A DNA stretch of 64,000 nucleotides from Falsigemmobacter faecalis (GCF_003863335.1 NZ_RRAZ01000003.1:124001-188000); one strand, 5' to 3'; positions 17,816 to 28,103 are shown, counted from the stretch's first letter. Numbers and translations are program-made. Notes: generated by a model from the sequence alone, not told the origin.

Positions 17816-18634
17816 ATGCAGGCTGCACCGTCTGACCTGATCTTGCAGGTCGAGAATATCGAAGTGATCTACAATAAGGCGGTGCAGGCCCTGCGCGGGC
17901 TGTCTCTCTCCGTCCCAAGGGGCCAGGTGGTGACACTTCTGGGCTCCAACGGGGCGGGGAAATCCACCACGCTGAAAGCGATCTCCGGCCTTTTGGGGCT
18001 GGAGAATGGCGAGCTGACGGCGGGGAAAATCCTGCTCGATGGCCAGGATATTTCCCGCATGAAGCCGCATGAGCTGGTGCGGGCGGGGCTGTTCCACATC
18101 ATGGAAGGCCGCCGCATTTTCGAAGACCTGACGGTTGAGGAAAACCTGACGGCGGCCACCTTTGCGCTTTCAGGTCGCGGGCTCACGCGCACGCCCTTTG
18201 ATCTGGTCTATGACTATTTCCCGCGGCTCGCCGAGCGGCGCAACCAGCGCGCGGGCTATATGTCGGGGGGCGAGCAGCAGATGCTGGCCATTGGCCGCGC
18301 GCTGATCGCACAGCCAAAGCTGATCCTGCTCGATGAGCCTTCGCTGGGGTTGTCGCCCATTCTGGTCGAAGAGATCTTCACCATCATCTCGCGCATCAAC
18401 CGCCAGACCGGTGTGTCGATGCTGCTGGTTGAGCAGAACGCCAATGTCGCCATGGCGGTCGCCCATTACGGCTATATCATGGAGACCGGGAAAATTCAGC
18501 TGAACGGCCCGACCTCGCGGCTGATTGAAGATCAGGATGTGCGCGAGTTCTACCTTGGCCACGGGGGCGGTGGGGGTGAGAAATCTTACCGCAATATCAA
18601 GCACTACAAGCGCCGCAAGCGCTGGCTGTCGTGA
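17816..18634 (+). CDS. Branched-chain-type ABC transporter ATP-binding protein (LivF-like, copy 2)
   Basis: 272 residues, Walker A GSNGAGKST at 43-51, MSGGEQQMLAIGRAL, LILLDEPSLG and LLVEQN. It has the same kind of C-terminal extension as copy 1: after EFYLG a glycine run, then Tyr/Arg/Lys-rich sequence ending KRRKRWLS. Starts 3 bp after the binding-protein stop and is followed after 9 bp by ligase 2. Confidence 0.92.
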   Translation: MQAAPSDLILQVENIEVIYNKAVQALRGLSLSVPRGQVVTLLGSNGAGKSTTLKAISGLLGLENGELTAGKILLDGQDISRMKPHELVRAGLFHIMEGRRIFEDLTVEENLTAATFALSGRGLTRTPFDLVYDYFPRLAERRNQRAGYMSGGEQQMLAIGRALIAQPKLILLDEPSLGLSPILVEEIFTIISRINRQTGVSMLLVEQNANVAMAVAHYGYIMETGKIQLNGPTSRLIEDQDVREFYLGHGGGGGEKSYRNIKHYKRRKRWLS

Positions 18635-18643
18635 GGATCTGCC

Positions 18644-20473
18644 ATGAAAGCCAATGATCTGCCCGACCTCACCCTGCCGCAGATGCTGGCGGAAAATGCC
18701 CGCAGCATCGGCGCGCGGGTGGCGATCCGTCAGAAGGACTTCGGGATCTGGAACCCGACGACCTGGGCGGGCTATTTTGAGCGTGCCTCCGATGTGGCGC
18801 ATGGCCTGCGTCTGACGGGGCTTGGTCCGGGCGGCCATCTGGCGATCCTGTCGGAAAACCGCATCGAATGGGTGCTCGCGCAGCTTGGTACGGGGCTGTC
18901 GGGGGCGGTGACCGTGGGGGTCTATGCGACCTCGCCCGCCAATGAAGTGGCCTATGTTCTGAACCACGCCGAGGCAGAGGTGATCCTTTGTGAGGATCAG
19001 GAGCAGGTCGATAAGGTTCTGGAAGAACGCGCAAATCTGCCGCATCTGAAGCGCATTCTGGTGATCGAGGCCAAGGGGATGCGGGCCTATGACCCGGATC
19101 TGGTGCTCTCGTTTGAGGAACTGGAAGCGATGGGCCGGGCGGACCGCCGCCGCAGCCCTGGTCTGGTGGCGGAGGTGCTGGCGCGTCAGAGCCTCAATGA
19201 CATCGGGCTGATGATCTATACCTCCGGCTCAACCGGCAAGCCCAAGGGCGCGATGCTGAGCTACCGTAACCTGCGCGCCGAAGCCTTTGCGGTGCGTGAC
19301 ATGCTGGAGCTGACGCCGTCAGACAGCCATCTGAGTTATCTGCCGCTTTGCCATGTGGCCGAGCAGATGCTGACCACCATGGGGCCGATTTACTGCGGCT
19401 CGCGCATTGATTTTGGCGAGAGCCTGCGCACCGTGCAGGAGGATCTGCGCGAGGTGGCGCCCACCACCTTCCTGGGTGTGCCCAGGATCTGGGAGAAGCT
19501 GCACAGCGCCATTCACATCGGGCTGATGGAGGCGGGCGGGCTCAGGCGCAGGCTGCATGACCGCGGTGTGGCGGCCTGTGAGCCCTTTGCCACCACGGCC
19601 CCCGCGGATCGCAGCCTTGGCCAGAAGCTGACCTTTCAGTTCTATTACTGGACGGTGTTTCGCGCTTTGCAGAACTTCATCGGTTTGCGCCGTGCGCGGC
19701 TGGCCTATACCGGCGCGGCACCGATTTCGCCGAAGATCGTGCAGTATTTCCGCACCATCGGCGTGCCGCTGATTGAGATTTACGGCGCGACCGAGACCAC
19801 GGGGATGGTTCTGGCGCAGAAGCTTTCGCATCTTGAGCCGGGCTCGGTTGGCGTCGGGATCCCGAATGCCGAGTTGAAGATCGCGGAGAGTGGTGAATTG
19901 CTGATCCGCTCGGACGTGGTGTTTTCGGGCTATTGGCGCAACCCGGAGGCCACGGCCTCGACCATCGTTGACGGCTGGCTGCATACCGGGGATGTGGCGG
20001 AGATGCGCGGCGGGCAGTTTCGCATTATTGATCGTCTGAAGGATATTATGATCACCGCAGGCGGGAAGAACCTCTCGCCCTCGGAGATTGAGAATACGAT
20101 GAAGGCCTCGCCCTTTATCAAAGAATGCATCGTGGTGGGTGAGCAGCGCAGGTTTGTCTCGGCGCTGATTCAGATCGATGCGGAGACCGTGGGGAAATGG
20201 GCCGAAGAGCAGGGCCTGGCTTATACCACCTTCCGCTCGCTGGCGGAGGAGCCGCGGGTGCGCGATCTGATCGGGCGCGAAGTGGCGGCGGGCAATGCGA
20301 CCCTGGCTCAGGTGGCGCAGGTGCGGAAGTTCTCACTGCTCGGCAAAGAGCTGGACCATGATGATGGTGAGGTGACGGCCACCATGAAGGTGCGGCGGGC
20401 CGCGATCTATGCGAAATATGCTGGTGAGATTGAGGCGCTTTATGGCGCGGGACGCGGCGGGGCGGCGGCCTGA
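18644..20473 (+). CDS. Long-chain-type AMP-forming acyl-CoA ligase (ligase 2)
   Basis: Paralogue of ligase 1, 609 residues. ANL marks: YTSGSTGKPKGA near 190, IYGATETTGM, TGDV and KDIMITAGGKNLSPSEIE. Shares RQKDFGIW near the N-terminus and a DDGE-KVRR-YAKY C-terminal region with ligase 1. Last gene of the second transporter operon, with the ribosome site AGGATC close to ATG 18644. Predicted to trap the acid brought in by transporter 2 as its CoA thioester; substrate unknown. Confidence 0.9.
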   Translation: MKANDLPDLTLPQMLAENARSIGARVAIRQKDFGIWNPTTWAGYFERASDVAHGLRLTGLGPGGHLAILSENRIEWVLAQLGTGLSGAVTVGVYATSPANEVAYVLNHAEAEVILCEDQEQVDKVLEERANLPHLKRILVIEAKGMRAYDPDLVLSFEELEAMGRADRRRSPGLVAEVLARQSLNDIGLMIYTSGSTGKPKGAMLSYRNLRAEAFAVRDMLELTPSDSHLSYLPLCHVAEQMLTTMGPIYCGSRIDFGESLRTVQEDLREVAPTTFLGVPRIWEKLHSAIHIGLMEAGGLRRRLHDRGVAACEPFATTAPADRSLGQKLTFQFYYWTVFRALQNFIGLRRARLAYTGAAPISPKIVQYFRTIGVPLIEIYGATETTGMVLAQKLSHLEPGSVGVGIPNAELKIAESGELLIRSDVVFSGYWRNPEATASTIVDGWLHTGDVAEMRGGQFRIIDRLKDIMITAGGKNLSPSEIENTMKASPFIKECIVVGEQRRFVSALIQIDAETVGKWAEEQGLAYTTFRSLAEEPRVRDLIGREVAAGNATLAQVAQVRKFSLLGKELDHDDGEVTATMKVRRAAIYAKYAGEIEALYGAGRGGAAA

Positions 20474-20504
20474 TATGATCGGGCCGGGGGTGCGGGCTTC
20501 AAGC

Positions 20505-20541
20505 TGCGCCTCCGGCGGGAGTATTTGGAAAAAGCCAAAGT
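20505..20541 (+). repeat. Dispersed GGAGTATTT element, copy 1
   Basis: Core GGGAGTATTTGGAAAAAGCC follows an imperfect GC-rich hairpin (about 20480-20517). One of four copies in the window, each immediately 3' of a gene; see also 47531, 58131 and 63745. Confidence 0.7.
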
Positions 20542-20576
20542 CATGGGCCCGCGCCGTTTCGGGGCGGTGGAATTGA

Positions 20577-20604
20577 AAAGGGCCGGCGCGATGCCGGCCC
20601 TTTG
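20577..20604. terminator. Bidirectional intrinsic terminator after ligase 2
   Basis: Arms AAAGGGCCGGC (20577-20587) and GCCGGCCCTTT (20593-20603), 11 bp perfect, loop GCGAT. Lies between convergent genes ending at 20473 (+) and 20605 (-). Confidence 0.85.
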
Positions 20605-21108
20605 TTATGGGAAGACCGCGATGGGGGTTCCCACCCGCAGCATGGAATAGATCTCTTCCATTTCTTTGTCGGTGACCGCGATGCAGCCATCCGTCCAGTC
20701 GCGGCCACGGCCGCGGTTGTTTTTCAGGCCGTTCTCGCCGTGGATAAAGATGTCACCGCCGGGGCTTTTGCCATGCGCACGGGCAAAGTCACGATCGGCC
20801 GGATTTGGGTAGGACATGCCGACCGAAAGGTGGAAGCGCGAGTTCGGGTTGAGGCGGTCGATGTAGTAGAGCCCCTCGGGGGTGCGGCCATCGCCTTCGA
20901 ACTGTTTGTGGCCGGCCGGCGCAAAGCCAAGGCCGATATCATAGGTTTTCAGGATGCGGCCATGGTGCAGCAGATACATCTGCCGCGCGGACTTATGCAC
21001 CTCAATCCGGGTGACCTCAGGGCCGTTATAGGTTTTGAATTTTGACGAGCTGCAGGCAGCAAGGCCCACCGCCATCACGATGACGAGAAAGAACTGAAAA
21101 AAGCGCAT
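20605..21108 (-). CDS. YkuD-type L,D-transpeptidase lipoprotein
   Basis: 167 residues. A lipobox LAAC follows an N-terminal hydrophobic segment (MRFFQFFLVIVMAVGLAAC), so the protein is probably lipid-anchored. The YkuD catalytic pattern is present: IHG, then about 13 residues later DWTDGCIAV with the active cysteine. Such enzymes form or cut L,D cross-links in peptidoglycan or attach lipoproteins; which one cannot be told here. ATG 21108 was chosen because it immediately precedes the signal; longer in-frame starts run through the RNA methyltransferase and a hairpin. Confidence 0.85.
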   Translation of the reverse strand: MRFFQFFLVIVMAVGLAACSSSKFKTYNGPEVTRIEVHKSARQMYLLHHGRILKTYDIGLGFAPAGHKQFEGDGRTPEGLYYIDRLNPNSRFHLSVGMSYPNPADRDFARAHGKSPGGDIFIHGENGLKNNRGRGRDWTDGCIAVTDKEMEEIYSMLRVGTPIAVFP

Positions 21109-21121
21109 CACTGCCCGCGGG

Positions 21122-21176
21122 TTTTTAATTGCTTCTTTGCCGGATGCGATGATCCGGCAAAGAAGGCAATAAAAAT
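21122..21176. promoter_or_regulatory. Long hairpin before the L,D-transpeptidase gene
   Basis: Arms TTCTTTGCCGGAT (21133-21145) and ATCCGGCAAAGAA (21152-21164) pair over 13 bp around loop GCGATG, and imperfect pairing continues outward through ATTGC/GCAAT and A/T runs. Lies between the methyltransferase stop and the transpeptidase start, both leftward. May terminate the former or shape the leader of the latter. Confidence 0.6.
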
Positions 21177-21205
21177 CTGCGTGGGGGGATGGATTGTGAT
21201 CAGGC

Positions 21206-22429
21206 TCAGCCGCGGCGGAAGGTGGCGACCATCTCCACATGGGTGGCCCAGCGGAACTGATCGACGATCTGCAGATCCGACATGACATAGCCCGCAGCGG
21301 TCAGCGCCTTTGCATCGCGCGCAAAGGTGACCGGGTTGCAGGAGACCATGGCGATGACCGGCACGTTGGAGCGCGCGAGCTCGCCGATCTGCGCTTCGGC
21401 ACCGGCGCGCGGCGGGTCGATGACCACGGCGTCGTAGCGGCGCAGCTCATCCGGGATCAGCGGGTTGCGGAAAAGATCGCGGGTCTCGGAGGTGATCTTA
21501 TGGGTGCCTTTGGCCATCCGGGCGCTTTGGTCGAGCGCGCGGGTGAGCGGGGCTGCGCCCTCAATGCCGTGGACTTCGGACTGCAGGGCCAGCGGCAGGG
21601 TGAAGGTGCCGCAGCCCGCGAAGAGATCGGCCACGCGTTTGGCACCTTTGGTGGCGGCGGTGACGGCATTGACGAGCGCGGCCTCTCCCTCGGCGGTGGC
21701 CTGGAGGAAGGCGCCGGGGGCAAGGTGGATCTGGCCCGGGCCTGCGGGGACCAGCGGCTGGGCGCGGGTGGCGGCGGCCTCGCCGTCCCAGGTGATGCGG
21801 GCGATGCCCGAGCGCTCACAAAGCTGGCCAAGATCCTGCAGGAGCATGGCATCGAGCGGCTTGCCGCCGGTGACCGCCAGATCGGGGCCTGAGACCGAGG
21901 CGGTGATGGTGATCGACAGCTCGCCCTTGCGGGAGGCACCGAGTTTGGTGATTTCCTCAAGGGTCGGGAAGTGACGTTTCACCTCTGCGTCGAGCAGCAG
22001 GCATTCGGGCACCGCGATGACCTGGTCCGAGCCGCGCATGTGAAAGCCCAGCGTCACCCCCGCTTTGGTGCGGCGTGCCGAGAGCGTGGCGCGGCGGCGG
22101 CTGTTGGCGGGCGAGGTATGGATCGCCGTGACCTCGGCCGTCAGCCCCTGGGCGTTCAGCGCGTGGAGGACCACGCCCGCTTTCCACCCGGCCACGAAAT
22201 CATCATGGGCGTGTTGCAGCGCGCAGCCACCGCAGGCGCGGTAATGCGGGCAGGGCGCTTTGCGGCGGTGCACCGAAGGGGTGACGATCTTTGCGCCCTC
22301 AAGGCGGTCGCCCTTCAGCTCGCCCTCTACCTCTTCGCCGGGCAGCATGGCGGGGACGAAAACCGGGCCTTCGGGGCCGCGTGCGATGCCGTCACCGTGG
22401 TGGCCAAGGCGTTCAATGGTCAGTTTCAT
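21206..22429 (-). CDS. TrmA/RlmD-family RNA uracil-5-methyltransferase
   Basis: SAM-dependent methylation of a uridine in rRNA or tRNA. 407 residues: TRAM-like N-terminus about 1-50; iron-sulfur cysteines C60, C66, C69 (CGGC) and a fourth in VPECLL; SAM-binding domain with DLFAGCGTFTLPL; DPPRAG; and catalytic Cys in MVSCNPVTFARD near 360. The CGGC cluster separates it from TrmA and points to RlmC/RlmD-like enzymes; the exact site modified is not resolvable. Start ATG 22429 gives the complete TRAM region. Confidence 0.88.
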   Translation of the reverse strand: MKLTIERLGHHGDGIARGPEGPVFVPAMLPGEEVEGELKGDRLEGAKIVTPSVHRRKAPCPHYRACGGCALQHAHDDFVAGWKAGVVLHALNAQGLTAEVTAIHTSPANSRRRATLSARRTKAGVTLGFHMRGSDQVIAVPECLLLDAEVKRHFPTLEEITKLGASRKGELSITITASVSGPDLAVTGGKPLDAMLLQDLGQLCERSGIARITWDGEAAATRAQPLVPAGPGQIHLAPGAFLQATAEGEAALVNAVTAATKGAKRVADLFAGCGTFTLPLALQSEVHGIEGAAPLTRALDQSARMAKGTHKITSETRDLFRNPLIPDELRRYDAVVIDPPRAGAEAQIGELARSNVPVIAMVSCNPVTFARDAKALTAAGYVMSDLQIVDQFRWATHVEMVATFRRG

Positions 22430-22503
22430 GGCTTACCTCAGGGGCGGCTGCTGGCGGGAAGGCTGCGGTTTATGGCAAAAGAGCGCGAATGACCAGAGCG
22501 GCG

Positions 22504-24333
22504 TCAGGTCTTCAGAAAGCCGCCGGACTGCCGCGCCCAGAGGCTGGCATAGATGCCGCCCCGCGCAAGCAGGTCCTGGTGGCTGCCTTCCTCAATGATG
22601 CGGCCCTCATCGAGGACCAGAATGCGGTCCATGGCGGCGATGGTCGAGAGGCGGTGGGCGATGGCGATCACGGTCTTGCCCTCCATCACGCGGTAAAGCG
22701 CCTCCTGGATCGCGGCTTCCGACTCGCTGTCGAGGGCGGAGGTCGCTTCATCGAGCACCAGAAGCGGGGCGTTTTTCAGGATCACCCGCGCAAGGGCAAT
22801 GCGCTGGCGCTGGCCGCCTGAGAGTTTCACCCCGCGCTCACCGACATGGGCGTCATAGCCCATGCGGCCCTCGGGGTCCGAGAGCGTGGTGATGAAGTCA
22901 TGCGCCTCGGCCAGCTTTGCGGCGGCGATCATCTCAGCTTCGGTAGCCTCGGGGCGGCCATAGAGGATATTGTCGCGCACCGGGCGGTGCAAAAGGCTGC
23001 TGTCCTGCTGCACCATGCCGATGCGCTTGCGCAGGCTGGCCTGGGTGATCTGTGAGATGTCCTGCCCGTCGATCAGAATGCGGCCGGATTCGGCCTCATG
23101 AAAGCGCAGCAGCAGTTTGACGAGGGTGGTTTTGCCCGCCCCCGAGCGGCCGATCAGACCCACCTTTTCGCCCGGCGCGATCTCAAAGGAGGTATCGCGG
23201 ATGCCGCCTTCGCCGCGGCCATAGCTGTGGCTGACCCTCTCAAAGCGCACGCGGCCGCCCTGCCAGTCGAGGGGCTTTGCATCGGGCTTATCCAGCACCG
23301 AAAGCGGCTGGGTGATGGTCTCCATGCCCTCCTGTACGGTGCCAAGCGCCTGGACAAGGCCGGTGGTCGCCCACATCAGCCAATAGGTCAGGTTGTTCAG
23401 CCGCAGCACCAGGGCCGAAGCCGCTGCCACCGCGCCCACGGAGGCCTGACCCTGATACCACAACAGCCCCGCCCAGCCGATGACCGAGACGATCAGCAGG
23501 CCGTTCAGCACCGTCAGCGTGACATCCATCCGCACGATGATCCGCATCTCTTCCTGAAACTTCAGGCGGGCGTGCTGGATCATTGACTTCGCGGTGGCCT
23601 CTTCGCGGTCGTGATGGGCGAAAAGCTTCAGCGAGGTGATATTGGAATAGGCATCCACCACATGGCCGGTCACCGCCGAACGCGCATCGGCGCTGGCTTT
23701 GGCGGCGGGTCCGGCGCGGCGGATGGTCCAGCGCACGAGGGCTGCATAAAGCGCAAGCCAGACCAGCAGCGGCAGCACCAGGCGCGGGTCGGCATCGGCC
23801 AGAAGGATCGCCGCGCCGATCACGGTCACCAGGCCAAAGGACATGGCATCAAAGGTTTGAAAGACCGCGTCCCCGGCGGCGGGCGGGGCCTGCATGATGC
23901 GGTTGGCAATGCGGCCGGCGAAATCGCTTTCAAACCAGCCGACCGGCTGGCGCAGCACATGGCGATGCGCGCGCCAGCGGATCATGGTGCCAAAGTTCGG
24001 CAGAATGGTATTGTGCAAAAGCGCCGTGCCCGCGCCGGAAATCACCGGCCGCAGCAGCGCAATAATCAGGGTGACGGCCAGAAACTCGGGCCAGTGGGTG
24101 GCGATCACCTCAGCGGGGGCGCCTGCGGCCATCAGATCGACCAGCCGCCCGACATACCAGATCAGCGCAATATCGCCCGAAGCGATCAGCACTGACAGCA
24201 CCGCCGTGACCAGAAACACACCGCGGAAGGGCCGGATATAATCTTTCAGCCAGGGCCAGAGGCGGCGCGGCGGGGCATCCTGGGGCTCATAAGACTGCCA
24301 GGGATCAACAAGGGTCTCAAAAAATTTAAACAT
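22504..24333 (-). CDS. ABC exporter half-transporter (membrane domain fused to ATPase)
   Basis: 609 residues: six-helix transmembrane domain about 40-330, then nucleotide-binding domain with GRSGAGKTTLVKLLLRF, LSGGQRQRIALARVI and LLVLDEATSALD. The layout is that of MsbA/LmrA-type homodimeric exporters. The substrate (lipid, drug or peptide) is not evident. It follows trxA after about 70 bp on the same strand. Confidence 0.9.
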   Translation of the reverse strand: MFKFFETLVDPWQSYEPQDAPPRRLWPWLKDYIRPFRGVFLVTAVLSVLIASGDIALIWYVGRLVDLMAAGAPAEVIATHWPEFLAVTLIIALLRPVISGAGTALLHNTILPNFGTMIRWRAHRHVLRQPVGWFESDFAGRIANRIMQAPPAAGDAVFQTFDAMSFGLVTVIGAAILLADADPRLVLPLLVWLALYAALVRWTIRRAGPAAKASADARSAVTGHVVDAYSNITSLKLFAHHDREEATAKSMIQHARLKFQEEMRIIVRMDVTLTVLNGLLIVSVIGWAGLLWYQGQASVGAVAAASALVLRLNNLTYWLMWATTGLVQALGTVQEGMETITQPLSVLDKPDAKPLDWQGGRVRFERVSHSYGRGEGGIRDTSFEIAPGEKVGLIGRSGAGKTTLVKLLLRFHEAESGRILIDGQDISQITQASLRKRIGMVQQDSSLLHRPVRDNILYGRPEATEAEMIAAAKLAEAHDFITTLSDPEGRMGYDAHVGERGVKLSGGQRQRIALARVILKNAPLLVLDEATSALDSESEAAIQEALYRVMEGKTVIAIAHRLSTIAAMDRILVLDEGRIIEEGSHQDLLARGGIYASLWARQSGGFLKT

Positions 24334-24405
24334 CGCATCCGTCTTGAAATCGCGGCGCGATGGGGTGTCCGGGCGGGGCTCGCCCGGACGAAGCTCAGCC
24401 TGGGA

Positions 24406-24726
24406 TCAGAGCGCCTCGCTGATCCAGGCCTGCAGCGCAGCTTTCGGGGCGGCGCCGACTTTATTGGAAACGACCTTGCCGTCTTTAAACAGGAAAAGCG
24501 CCGGAATGCCACGCACGCCCAGCTGGGCCGCAGCGGCCTGATCCTGGTCGACGTTGATCTTCACGATCTTCACCTTGCCTTCATATTCGGCCGAAAGCTC
24601 TTCGAGCGCCGGGCCGATCTGACGGCAGGGGCCGCACCATTCAGCCCAGAAATCGACGACAACGGGGACGTCTGCGTTGACAACTTCGGCCTCGAAGGTC
24701 GCATCGGTGACGGGAACGGTGGCCAT
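24406..24726 (-). CDS. trxA: Thioredoxin
   Basis: 106-residue general disulfide reductase with the active site WCGPC (C31, C34) and the cis-Pro loop GIPALFLF. Length and motifs are those of Trx1. GGAGAAG precedes the ATG at 24726. Downstream of addA by 38 bp in the same direction, an arrangement seen in many alphaproteobacteria. Confidence 0.96.
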   Translation of the reverse strand: MATVPVTDATFEAEVVNADVPVVVDFWAEWCGPCRQIGPALEELSAEYEGKVKIVKINVDQDQAAAAQLGVRGIPALFLFKDGKVVSNKVGAAPKAALQAWISEAL

Positions 24727-24764
24727 GGACTTCTCCTTGCATGGAGTATTGCGTTGGGCTGAAC

Positions 24765-27700
24765 CTAGGTTCGCCCCTCCTCAGCGTCAAGGAGGGCAGG
24801 AAGTGAGCCGGAGCGGCTGAGCGCGGCAGTGGTCAAACCCGCAGGCAGCGGCATAAGTTCCCCCAAAGCCGTCCAAAGGATCGCCGTCTCAATCCGACGC
24901 CCGGGCCAGATCTGTGCCAGGGCATGGGCATAGGCCCCCATTTGGCGCAAAATGCCTTCGGGCACCTGTTCGGGGCTTTGCGGCACGGTGGCGTTGGATT
25001 TGAAATCCACCGCCAGGATGTGATCTTCCGCCACGATCAGCCGGTCAATCGCACCCTGCAGCACCCGACCGCCCAGATCGGCATGGATCGCCACCTCGGC
25101 CAGCGTCTCCGGCGCGAAGATATGCGCAAGTGCGGGATCGGTCAGCACCTGCCGCGCCTCTGCCAGCAGATCCTCATCGACGCCCGGAAGGCTGGCGGCG
25201 ATCGAGGGCCAGTCGCTTTGCGGATGCTCGGGCAGCCGCTCCAGCAGCAGATGCAGCGCGGTGCCGCGGTTCATCGCCAGCTCTTCGGCAAGGCCGCCTT
25301 CCCCGCCAAGCGCCTTGGCACCGCCCAGATCTGAGGGGCGGATCGGCAGCGGCCTCGCTGGCGGCACAGGCGGCGGGCGGCGAGCCCAGTCGGGCAGGGC
25401 CACCAGCGCCTCCGCGCGGGCTTTCTCCGGCGTGCCATTGGCGGGCCAGGCGCCGCTTTCCAGCCGCAGACCGGGGCCGACGGGCGTCTCAAAAGGCGTC
25501 GCGCCCGCGACCCGCAGCCCTTCGGCGATGGCATTATACCAGCTGTCGGGCTTTTCGGCCTTGCCTGCGGCGGCGACGATCAGCCAGGTCTCCGCCCGGG
25601 TCATGGCGACATAGAGAAGCCGTTGATTTTCCTCAGCCCAGGCGCGGGCAAGATCTTCTTTCGCCGCCAGGATCGCGGCGGGAGAGGTGCTGTCGGGCGT
25701 GCGCCAGACCGGCACCTCCCCCTCAATGAGAATGGTCTCCCCACCGCCTGCGGGCTTGCGGTCACCGGTGTCGGGCAGGATCACCACCGGCGCCTCCAGC
25801 CCCTTGGAGCCATGCACCGTCATCACCCGGATGCGGTCGCCCGCCGCATCGGCCTGGCGTTTCACTTCGACATCATCGGTCTCAAGCCAGGTCAGAAATC
25901 CGGTCAGCCCCGGCACTTCCATCCGCTCATATGACAGCGCCTGGCCGAGGAACTGGTCGATCCCGTCCTCTGCCTCAGCCCCCAGCCGCGCGATGAGTTT
26001 GCGCCGCCCGTCATGGCGCGTCAGGATGCGGTCGATCAACTCGAAGGGGCGCAGATAATCGGACTGGCTGCGCAGATCATTCAGCACCTCCAGCGTCGCC
26101 GCATGGTCTTTGCGGTGGCGAAGCGCCTCCCAAAGCCAGCCTTTGCGGCCCTGCGCCAGATCATAGACCTGCGCCTCAGACCAGCCAAAGAGCGGCGAGC
26201 GCAGCGCCGTGGCCAGCGACAGATCATCCTCCTGGGTGGCGAGAAACGACAGCAGCGCCGCCAGATCGCGCACCGCGATTTCCGCCCCAAGCTTCAGCCG
26301 GTCCGCCCCGGCAATCGGCAGGCCCGCGGCTTTGCAGGCGCGGATCACCTCATGAAACAGCATATTGCGCCGCTGCACCAGGATCAGCACATCCCCCGCC
26401 CGCATCGGCCGCGACCCTTTATGGGTGGGAAGCTGCGTGCCCGCGTCGATCAACTCTTTGATATGGCTTGCGATGGTTTCGGCCAGCACCACCTGGGGCG
26501 CGCGCGCGCCTGGCAGATCCACCGGGTCAAACCAGTCGCCGGGCTCAGGATCCTCTTCGGCGGTGATGACGGGCCAGTGATCCACCCGCCCCGGCAGAGC
26601 CTGGTGAAAGGCAATATGCGAGACCGGGCCCATCGAGCCAAAGGGCGCGCAGGTGGTATCCACGGCCTTCAGAACCGCCGGAGACGAGCGGAAGGAATAT
26701 TCCAGCGGCAGCGAGCGCAGCCCCGTGCCAAGCGCCTGAAGGCGCTCAGAGAAATGTTCCTGCATGGCGTCAAACTTCGCCAGATCCGCGCCCTGGAAGG
26801 AATAGATCGACTGCTTTTTGTCGCCGACCACAAAGATTGTGCGCGGATTGTCCCGCGCGCCCTGGCCTGCGGTAAATTCCTGCGCCAGCAGCTCAATCAC
26901 CCGCCACTGATCCGGCCCGGTGTCCTGAGCCTCATCGACCAGGATGTGATCGATGCCGCCATCGAGGCGGTAAAGTACCCATTGCGCCACCGAGCTTTCC
27001 GACAAAAGATCCCGCGCGCGCAGGATCAGATCGTCGAAATCAAGCCAGCCGCGCAGCTGCTTGCGCCGCTCATATTCGGGCAGGAAGTGATCGGCGAACG
27101 CATAAAGCGCCTCAGCTTTTTCCAGTGCGGCCAAAGCGATCCGCCGCGCGCGGGCCTCTTCCACCCGCTCCATCAGCGCGTCGAGTTCCTCCGCCAGATC
27201 GCCGAGGCCTGCGCGGGTGGCCTTGGTCGGGAAGCTGCCGAGCTTGGCCCTGAAGGGCTCTTTTGCGGAAGCGCCGGTCAGCAGCATGCCTTCGAGAAGC
27301 TGCAGATCTTTCAGCCTTGGATCGCGGAAATTCACTGCCGCCCATTTCGCCGCCGCCTTCACGTCATTGGCAGAGCCTTTGCCAAGCGCTTCCCCCAGTT
27401 TTGAGGCCCATTGCGCCTCATCCCCGGTAAAGACAAAGCCCAGAAGCTGATCGGGGCTGTCACCCGGCACCGCATCCAGAAGCCCCGGCAGATCGGCGCG
27501 GTTGACGGCAGCATAGCGCGCGCGTTTGCCCGCCACATCGGCGGCGAGAGAGAGAAAATCCTCGCCGGTATAAAGACTTGCCAGCCGCGCGATGACATGG
27601 GGGGCGCGGTGTTCGGCCATCTCTTCGATGATCTCGGCGCGCAGAAGCTCTGCCGAGCGGTCGTCCATCTCCACGAAAGAGGGCGAGACCCGCGCCTCCA

Positions 27701-28103
27701 GCGGAAAGCGGCGCAGCAGCGAGGCACAAAAGCTGTGGATGGTCTGAATTTTCAGCCCGCCCGGCGTCTCAATCGCGCGGGCAAAAAGCCGCCGCGCCGC
27801 GCGGATGGTCTCAGGCCCCGGCGCTTCCGTCAGCCCCAGATCCAGCAGCGCGGTGATCAGCCGCTCCTCCTCCAGCATGGCCCATTCGCCGAGGCGCCGG
27901 AACAGGCGGTTCTGCATCTCGGCGGCGGCCGCCTTGGTATAGGTCAGACATAAAATCCGCTGCGGCTCGGTGCCTGAAAGCAGCAGCCGCGCCACGCGGT
28001 CGGTCAGCACCTTGGTCTTGCCCGAGCCTGCGTTGGCAGAGAGCCAGGTGGACTGACCGGGGTCAGCCGCCAGGCGCTGACGCTCAGATGCCGGGTTGCT
28101 CAT
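24765..28103 (-). CDS. addA: AddA helicase-nuclease subunit (double-strand break repair)
   Basis: UvrD-type helicase with C-terminal RecB-family nuclease; with AddB it resects DNA ends for RecA loading. 1112 residues. Walker [10 protein letters not shown] at about 22-30, [11 protein letters not shown] motif Ia, LVDEAQDT motif [17 protein letters not shown] motif III, motif [15 protein letters not shown] and YVAMTRAE, then the nuclease motif GAIDRLI...VDFKSN. The ATG at 28103 overlaps the addB stop (ATGA). Confidence 0.95.
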   Translation of the reverse strand: MSNPASERQRLAADPGQSTWLSANAGSGKTKVLTDRVARLLLSGTEPQRILCLTYTKAAAAEMQNRLFRRLGEWAMLEEERLITALLDLGLTEAPGPETIRAARRLFARAIETPGGLKIQTIHSFCASLLRRFPLEARVSPSFVEMDDRSAELLRAEIIEEMAEHRAPHVIARLASLYTGEDFLSLAADVAGKRARYAAVNRADLPGLLDAVPGDSPDQLLGFVFTGDEAQWASKLGEALGKGSANDVKAAAKWAAVNFRDPRLKDLQLLEGMLLTGASAKEPFRAKLGSFPTKATRAGLGDLAEELDALMERVEEARARRIALAALEKAEALYAFADHFLPEYERRKQLRGWLDFDDLILRARDLLSESSVAQWVLYRLDGGIDHILVDEAQDTGPDQWRVIELLAQEFTAGQGARDNPRTIFVVGDKKQSIYSFQGADLAKFDAMQEHFSERLQALGTGLRSLPLEYSFRSSPAVLKAVDTTCAPFGSMGPVSHIAFHQALPGRVDHWPVITAEEDPEPGDWFDPVDLPGARAPQVVLAETIASHIKELIDAGTQLPTHKGSRPMRAGDVLILVQRRNMLFHEVIRACKAAGLPIAGADRLKLGAEIAVRDLAALLSFLATQEDDLSLATALRSPLFGWSEAQVYDLAQGRKGWLWEALRHRKDHAATLEVLNDLRSQSDYLRPFELIDRILTRHDGRRKLIARLGAEAEDGIDQFLGQALSYERMEVPGLTGFLTWLETDDVEVKRQADAAGDRIRVMTVHGSKGLEAPVVILPDTGDRKPAGGGETILIEGEVPVWRTPDSTSPAAILAAKEDLARAWAEENQRLLYVAMTRAETWLIVAAAGKAEKPDSWYNAIAEGLRVAGATPFETPVGPGLRLESGAWPANGTPEKARAEALVALPDWARRPPPVPPARPLPIRPSDLGGAKALGGEGGLAEELAMNRGTALHLLLERLPEHPQSDWPSIAASLPGVDEDLLAEARQVLTDPALAHIFAPETLAEVAIHADLGGRVLQGAIDRLIVAEDHILAVDFKSNATVPQSPEQVPEGILRQMGAYAHALAQIWPGRRIETAILWTALGELMPLPAGLTTAALSRSGSLPALLDAEEGRT

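Noticed and set aside
4784-20473. Calling the transporters leucine/isoleucine/valine uptake systems
   Set aside because: Fold family is the same, but the flanking CoA ligases and lack of amino-acid genes do not support that substrate.
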